Positions 22,159 through 26,096 of a DNA stretch of 26,096 nt are shown here, piece after piece. This DNA is from an uncultured Muribaculaceae bacterium. GTDB taxonomy: Bacteria; Bacteroidota; Bacteroidia; Bacteroidales; Muribaculaceae. Position 1 is the stretch's first letter, and each line of letters starts with the position of its first letter. The notes under the pieces were generated by a model, which was given only the letters and a program-made list of their open reading frames with translations, ran no database searches and was not told the DNA's origin. A program made the translations under genes and the position numbers. The stretch covers positions 1-26,096 of the forward strand of contig CALHWU010000171.1 in assembly GCA_938039795.1 (NCBI GenBank), in the 5' to 3' direction.

Positions 22159-23534
22159 TTTGCGCGTAGGGTTTCAGTCAGTTCAGGCAGGCAGTCGGCT
22201 ATATCGCCGGCCCCGGCCGTAAGCAACACCTCAAAGTTACGATTTTTTATTGTCTCCGTCAAATTATCCTTTGTCGCCATGGTTTTATCGTGGCTTTTCA
22301 CCGCGTCGAATATCAGAGCGGAGCTGACCCCCTCGATCGGAAGCTCGCGGGCCGGGTAGATCGGCAGGAGCACCACGTCGTCGGCCATCGACAGTGCTTC
22401 GGCAAACTGCGGGGCGAAATCGCGGGTGCGGGTGTAGAGGTGGGGCTGGAAGGCCACTGCGAGCCTGCGCCCCGGATACAGGGCCTTGACCGAGGCTATC
22501 GATGCCCGCAGTTCGTCGGGATGGTGTGCGTAGTCGTCGATGATGACGTGTCCGCCGGGGAGAGGTTCCCGCAGATGGATCTCGAAGCGTCGCTTTGCTC
22601 CCATGAAGGTGCGCATCGCTTCGCGTGCGGTGTCAGGCTCCAGACATCCCGCGAGGGTCACTGCGCCAAGTGCGGCTATGGCGTTCTCGATATTGATCTC
22701 GACAGGCACTCCGAGCTCCACGTCGGCCACGAGAATTCCTTCGGGCCCCGCGAAATCAAACACGATGGTGCCTTCGCCGCGGCGTATGTGCTCGGCGTGG
22801 AATGTGCCGTCGGTGGCCGAGTAGGTGCATACGGTCACTCCGGGCTGCACGCGCGGCTGCATCTTAAGCCCCTCGTGGATGAGAAGATGTCCGCCCGGGC
22901 GTATGAGCTCGGTGAAGTGGGCGAAGCTTTCGAGATATGCCTCCTCGGTGCCGTATATGTCGAGATGGTCGGGATCGGTGGAGGTGACTACGGCCACTTC
23001 AGGGCTGAGGTGATGGAACGAGCGGTCGTATTCGTCGGCCTCGATCACGCTCAGATCCGATGACGGGTCGAGAAGGAAGTTGGTGCCGTAGTTGCGGAGC
23101 ACGCCTCCCAGAAATGCGTTGCAGCCGAAGCGTGAGCTGTGAAGCACGTGAGCGGCCATTGAAGATGTGGTCGTTTTGCCGTGAGTGCCGGAAAAGCATA
23201 TGCCCCGGCTTGTTCGTGTGACGTCGCCCAGCACGGCAGCACGTTTTACCGGATTGAATCCATGGCTGCGGAACCACTGGAAGATTGGCAGATCGGCTGG
23301 TACGGCCGGAGTGTAGACAACCTTTGTGGTCGACGGATCGCGGTGGGTGGGGGGAATCTCATCGGCTTCGCCGCCGAATGTTATGGCCACTCCTTCCGCC
23401 ATAAGGGCGGAGGTAAGAGCTGAGGGGGTGCGGTCATATCCGGCCACATTGTATCCTTTGGCAAGAAAATAGCGTTCGAGTGCGGCCATTCCGATGCCTC
23501 CTGCGCCTATGAAATATATATTGTCCATTGTCAT
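22155..23534 (-). CDS. murC: UDP-N-acetylmuramate-L-alanine ligase MurC
   Basis: The protein is 459 aa, the usual length. It adds L-alanine to UDP-MurNAc, using ATP, in the cytoplasm. The Rossmann start is FIGAGGIGMAALE (8-20), the ATP-binding loop GTHGKTT (116-122). The central-domain motif EADEYDRSFHHL follows at about 185-196 and DDYAHHPDEL at about 344-353. The ATG at 23534 overlaps the murG stop (ATGA), and a second in-frame ATG at 23528 (MDNIYF) could also serve. The overlap at both ends (murG and ftsQ) points to tight translational coupling. No ddl gene separates murC and ftsQ, as is normal in Bacteroidota. Confidence 0.96.
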   Translation of the reverse strand: MTMDNIYFIGAGGIGMAALERYFLAKGYNVAGYDRTPSALTSALMAEGVAITFGGEADEIPPTHRDPSTTKVVYTPAVPADLPIFQWFRSHGFNPVKRAAVLGDVTRTSRGICFSGTHGKTTTSSMAAHVLHSSRFGCNAFLGGVLRNYGTNFLLDPSSDLSVIEADEYDRSFHHLSPEVAVVTSTDPDHLDIYGTEEAYLESFAHFTELIRPGGHLLIHEGLKMQPRVQPGVTVCTYSATDGTFHAEHIRRGEGTIVFDFAGPEGILVADVELGVPVEINIENAIAALGAVTLAGCLEPDTAREAMRTFMGAKRRFEIHLREPLPGGHVIIDDYAHHPDELRASIASVKALYPGRRLAVAFQPHLYTRTRDFAPQFAEALSMADDVVLLPIYPARELPIEGVSSALIFDAVKSHDKTMATKDNLTETIKNRNFEVLLTAGAGDIADCLPELTETLRAK

Positions 23535-24646
23535 TTTCCTGTATTGATCAGTGACAGCAGGGTATCTGTGATCTTTTCGTCGCTGTCGGTCATAGCCATA
23601 GCCGCGGCCGCGCCGGAAAGTTTTGAGAGTTTTTCCTTGTCGGCGACGAGCCGTGTCGCTTCCTCTCCGAGACGCTCCACAGCTTCCGCGTCGAGCAGCA
23701 TCACGGCCGCTCCATGTTCGACGAGCGCTTCGGCATTGCGGCGCTGATGGTCTTCGGCCACGTTGGGCGACGGAATGAGCAGCGCGGCTTTACCAAGCAG
23801 CTGCAGCTCGGAGATCGTGCCGGCCCCTGCGCGGGCCACTACAAGATCGGCCCCCCGGTAGGCGGTGGCCATATCCGATATGAAAGCGGATGCCTTCACT
23901 TGCGGATAGTCGGCGGCTTTGGCCGTGCACTCTTTCTCATACAGGCGTCCGGTCTGCCACAGCAGCTGTATTCCGGCCTCCTGCAGCTTCTGGAGCATCG
24001 CGGCCGTAGCGTCGTTGACCGTACGGGCCCCCAGACTGCCTCCGGTGACGAATATCAGAGGCTTTTCAGGGTTAAATCCGAGATTTTTTTTGGCCTCGGC
24101 CTGCGTCAGGGCGCATTGTGTCAGCTCTTTGCGCACCGGATTTCCGGTCAGGGTGATGCGGTCGGCAGGGAAGAAGCGTTCCATCCCTTCGTAGGCGGTG
24201 CAGATAGCCATGGCTCGGGGAGCGAGCAGTTTGTTGGTCACTCCGGCATATGAGTTCTGTTCCTGGATAAGGGTCGGTATTCCTCGGCGCTGTGCCTCTT
24301 TCAGCACCGGGCCGCTCGCATATCCTCCCACTCCTACAGCTGCGTCGGGAGCAAAATCTTTCACGATCCGGCGTGCCTTGCGCATGCTTTTCCACAGCTT
24401 TACAAGCACTCCGAAGTTGCGCCAGAGCCGTTTGCGGTCGAAGCCGGCTACCGGCAGTCCTTCTATACGGTATCCGGCTGCGGGCACTCGCTCCATCTCC
24501 ATGCGCCCGATCGCTCCCACGAAGAGTATCTCGCACTCGGGGAGCCGGCGGCGCAGGGCATTGGCGATCGACAGGGCCGGAAAGATATGTCCGCCGGTAC
24601 CTCCGCCACTGATCAGTATTCTTACAGGTCTGTTTTGCTGATTCAT
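23531..24646 (-). CDS. murG: MurG, lipid II-forming GlcNAc transferase
   Basis: The protein is 371 aa. It transfers GlcNAc from UDP-GlcNAc to lipid I on the inner face of the inner membrane, making lipid II. The N-terminal glycine loop SGGGTGGHIFPALS is at residues 13-26. The second glycine loop VTGGSLGARTVND lies in the C-terminal domain, and the donor-binding ARAGAGTISELQLLGKAALLIPSP region is present, ending in AEDHQRRNAEAL. It lies 11 nt after ftsW and overlaps murC by 4 nt. Confidence 0.96.
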   Translation of the reverse strand: MNQQNRPVRILISGGGTGGHIFPALSIANALRRRLPECEILFVGAIGRMEMERVPAAGYRIEGLPVAGFDRKRLWRNFGVLVKLWKSMRKARRIVKDFAPDAAVGVGGYASGPVLKEAQRRGIPTLIQEQNSYAGVTNKLLAPRAMAICTAYEGMERFFPADRITLTGNPVRKELTQCALTQAEAKKNLGFNPEKPLIFVTGGSLGARTVNDATAAMLQKLQEAGIQLLWQTGRLYEKECTAKAADYPQVKASAFISDMATAYRGADLVVARAGAGTISELQLLGKAALLIPSPNVAEDHQRRNAEALVEHGAAVMLLDAEAVERLGEEATRLVADKEKLSKLSGAAAAMAMTDSDEKITDTLLSLINTGK

Positions 24647-24657
24647 AATCGTTGTCG

Positions 24658-25995
24658 TTACATCATGGTGGGGTTTTCGCCGCGCAGATTTTCAGGCAGC
24701 GACTCCATTTCTGCCTTCACCTCCTGGCGCTTGGCTCCGTTGAGTGCAGCGTGGCGGCTTACACTGAGCATCACTCCGAAGGCTATCGAGGTGACGATTA
24801 TCGACGATCCTCCTTTTGAAATCAGCGGAAGCGGCTGACCTGAGACGGGAGCGAGGCCGCTGACGATGGCCATATGGAACAGCGCCTGATATACTATCAT
24901 GACGGCCATGCCGATGACAAGCAGCGCCGAAAACACCCTCTGGCAGCGTGACGCTATGGAGCTCGCCCTTGCCAGAAGCCACAGATAGAGCACCAGCACC
25001 AGCATTCCGCCGATCAGGCCGGTATCCTCTATGACGATGGCATATATATAGTCGGAGAACGCAAGAGGCAGTCGGGCCGTCTCGCGGGAATTGCCCGGCA
25101 TTACACCGAAAACGCCTCCGTTGGCCTGTGCCATATAGGCATACATTTCCTGACGGTTCTCCGCCGTGATGTCGTATTCGTATTTTGGCCGTCCGTCGCC
25201 GCGATGGCGCATGATGCGGTTGTACCATGTGCCGTGGCGCCCCTCCGTCTGGGTGGCCTCTACGACGGGAGCTCCGTCGGACGCGGCGGCTGAATTTTCA
25301 CGACCGCTGCCGAAGAGCAGGAATATTCCGGCAAGAGCGGCGTAGACCACTCCCACCACTATCAGTTTGCGCCATTCCACTCCTCCCACTATCATCATCG
25401 ACATGCTTATGGCCATGAGAAGCAAAGTGTTGGTCAGTCCCTGCTTGATGAGCAGGCCGCCAAACAGAGCCACTATCATCGCCGACATGATGACGCCGCG
25501 GTTGTATACCCCGGCCGTGTGCTTATTGTGATTTTTCGACATTATGAGGGCGATCACCAGGGCTGCCGAGAGTTTCAGGAACTCCGACGGCTGTATGGTG
25601 ACGCCAAGCATACTGAAGCTGCGCCGGGCGCCGTTGACTATCTCGCCGAAGAACAATACGTAAAGCATCATCCCTACGCTGAGTATGACCAGCAGCCATA
25701 TGGGTTTCTCAAACTTCTGGTAAGGCACGCGCTGTATGTAGAGCATCATGCCGAGACCCATGGCCAGAAGCGCCACATGGCGCACCAGCGGGCCGAATAC
25801 CCCCAGCGTGCCGTGCACGTTGACTTCGCGTGAGGAGGCGCTGTAGAGTTCTATCAGGGATATCAGGCAGAGCATGATATATATTCCCCATATATGCTTG
25901 TCGGATCGTGCGTGGGTGGCGGCTGCGGCTTTGAGTGCTTCGGTCGCCGACGGCCTCGACAGATCGACAGGCGGGATCACCTCAAGATTTTCCAT
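24658..25995 (-). CDS. ftsW: FtsW, SEDS-family septal peptidoglycan polymerase
   Basis: The protein is 445 aa with about ten membrane helices. SEDS features are visible: NGARRSFSMLGVTIQPSEFLKLS at about 120-142, the large periplasmic loop (about 230-300) and the SDYIYAIVIEDTGLIGG region, then SGQPLPLISKGGSS near the C-terminus. FtsW polymerises glycan strands from lipid II at the septum with its class b PBP partner. The genomic position between murD and murG, rather than beside rod genes, favours FtsW over RodA. The start at 25995 gives a 30-residue cytoplasmic lead before the first helix. Confidence 0.94.
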   Translation of the reverse strand: MENLEVIPPVDLSRPSATEALKAAAATHARSDKHIWGIYIMLCLISLIELYSASSREVNVHGTLGVFGPLVRHVALLAMGLGMMLYIQRVPYQKFEKPIWLLVILSVGMMLYVLFFGEIVNGARRSFSMLGVTIQPSEFLKLSAALVIALIMSKNHNKHTAGVYNRGVIMSAMIVALFGGLLIKQGLTNTLLLMAISMSMMIVGGVEWRKLIVVGVVYAALAGIFLLFGSGRENSAAASDGAPVVEATQTEGRHGTWYNRIMRHRGDGRPKYEYDITAENRQEMYAYMAQANGGVFGVMPGNSRETARLPLAFSDYIYAIVIEDTGLIGGMLVLVLYLWLLARASSIASRCQRVFSALLVIGMAVMIVYQALFHMAIVSGLAPVSGQPLPLISKGGSSIIVTSIAFGVMLSVSRHAALNGAKRQEVKAEMESLPENLRGENPTMM

Positions 25996-26038
25996 AGTCT
26001 GACGTTTTGTTTGGTGTCGTGTAGGTGGAGTGGGATGG

Positions 26039-26096
26039 TCATTTCATTTCGGCTACAGCCTGCTTGAACTGGCGTCCTCGGTCCTCATAGCTGCTG
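26039..26096 (-). CDS. murD: MurD, C-terminal end only (start outside window)
   Basis: Eighteen residues before the stop at 26041-26039 read SSYEDRGRQFKQAVAEMK. The pattern S-Y/F-E-x-RG-x-x-F matches the last helix of UDP-N-acetylmuramoylalanine-D-glutamate ligase. Its place right before ftsW is where murD is expected in the dcw cluster. Too short to judge further. Confidence 0.75.
   Translation of the reverse strand, partial: SSYEDRGRQFKQAVAEMK

Overview
The window looks like a chromosomal segment from a GC-rich member of the Bacteroidota, most likely order Bacteroidales. By eye, a Muribaculaceae-like gut bacterium would fit, but the family is not proven. Four things point this way: the division and cell-wall cluster runs murD-ftsW-murG-murC-ftsQ-ftsA-ftsZ with no ddl gene; there is a TonB-dependent receptor with a carboxypeptidase-like N-terminal extension; there is a fimbrillin-like remnant; and several genes are preceded by Bacteroidota-type -7 boxes (TAnnTTTG). 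Nearly all genes are on the minus strand. Only the fimbrillin remnant and a toxin-antitoxin pair read rightward.

Layout, left to right. (1) 1-800, minus: the start of an rRNA pseudouridine synthase with a long Gln/Gly/Tyr/Arg repeat before its S4 domain, and a good promoter at 979-1010. (2) 1229-1864, plus: a broken, possibly chimeric fimbrillin-like lipoprotein gene with a terminator. It is followed by an AT-rich gap holding an orphan promoter-like box and a perfect 17-bp hairpin. (3) 2307-10940, minus: a seven-gene export operon in the order HlyD-type adaptor, permease (frameshifted), permease, ATPase, permease, permease, TolC-type outer membrane channel. It starts from what looks like a sigma-54 promoter with an upstream pair of TGTCCG/CGGACA inverted repeats. 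(4) 11143-11845, plus: a Phd/YefM-RelE type II toxin-antitoxin module with its own palindromic operator and terminator. (5) 11879-11962, minus: a candidate very short RNA. (6) 12088-18330, minus: an operon of TonB-dependent receptor, OB-fold lipoprotein and exported C1B cysteine peptidase. (7) 18562-26096, minus: the distal part of the division and cell-wall (dcw) cluster, ending in a hairpin after ftsZ.

How the genes work together. The export operon encodes all parts of a trans-envelope ABC pump: inner-membrane permeases plus ATPase, periplasmic adaptor and outer-membrane channel. If the promoter reading is right, it is switched on by a sigma-54 activator encoded outside the window. The receptor-lipoprotein-peptidase operon is a self-contained outer-membrane uptake or processing unit whose substrate may be peptide. 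The dcw genes make and flip or polymerise peptidoglycan precursors and build the Z-ring, with overlapping or nearly overlapping reading frames typical of one transcript.
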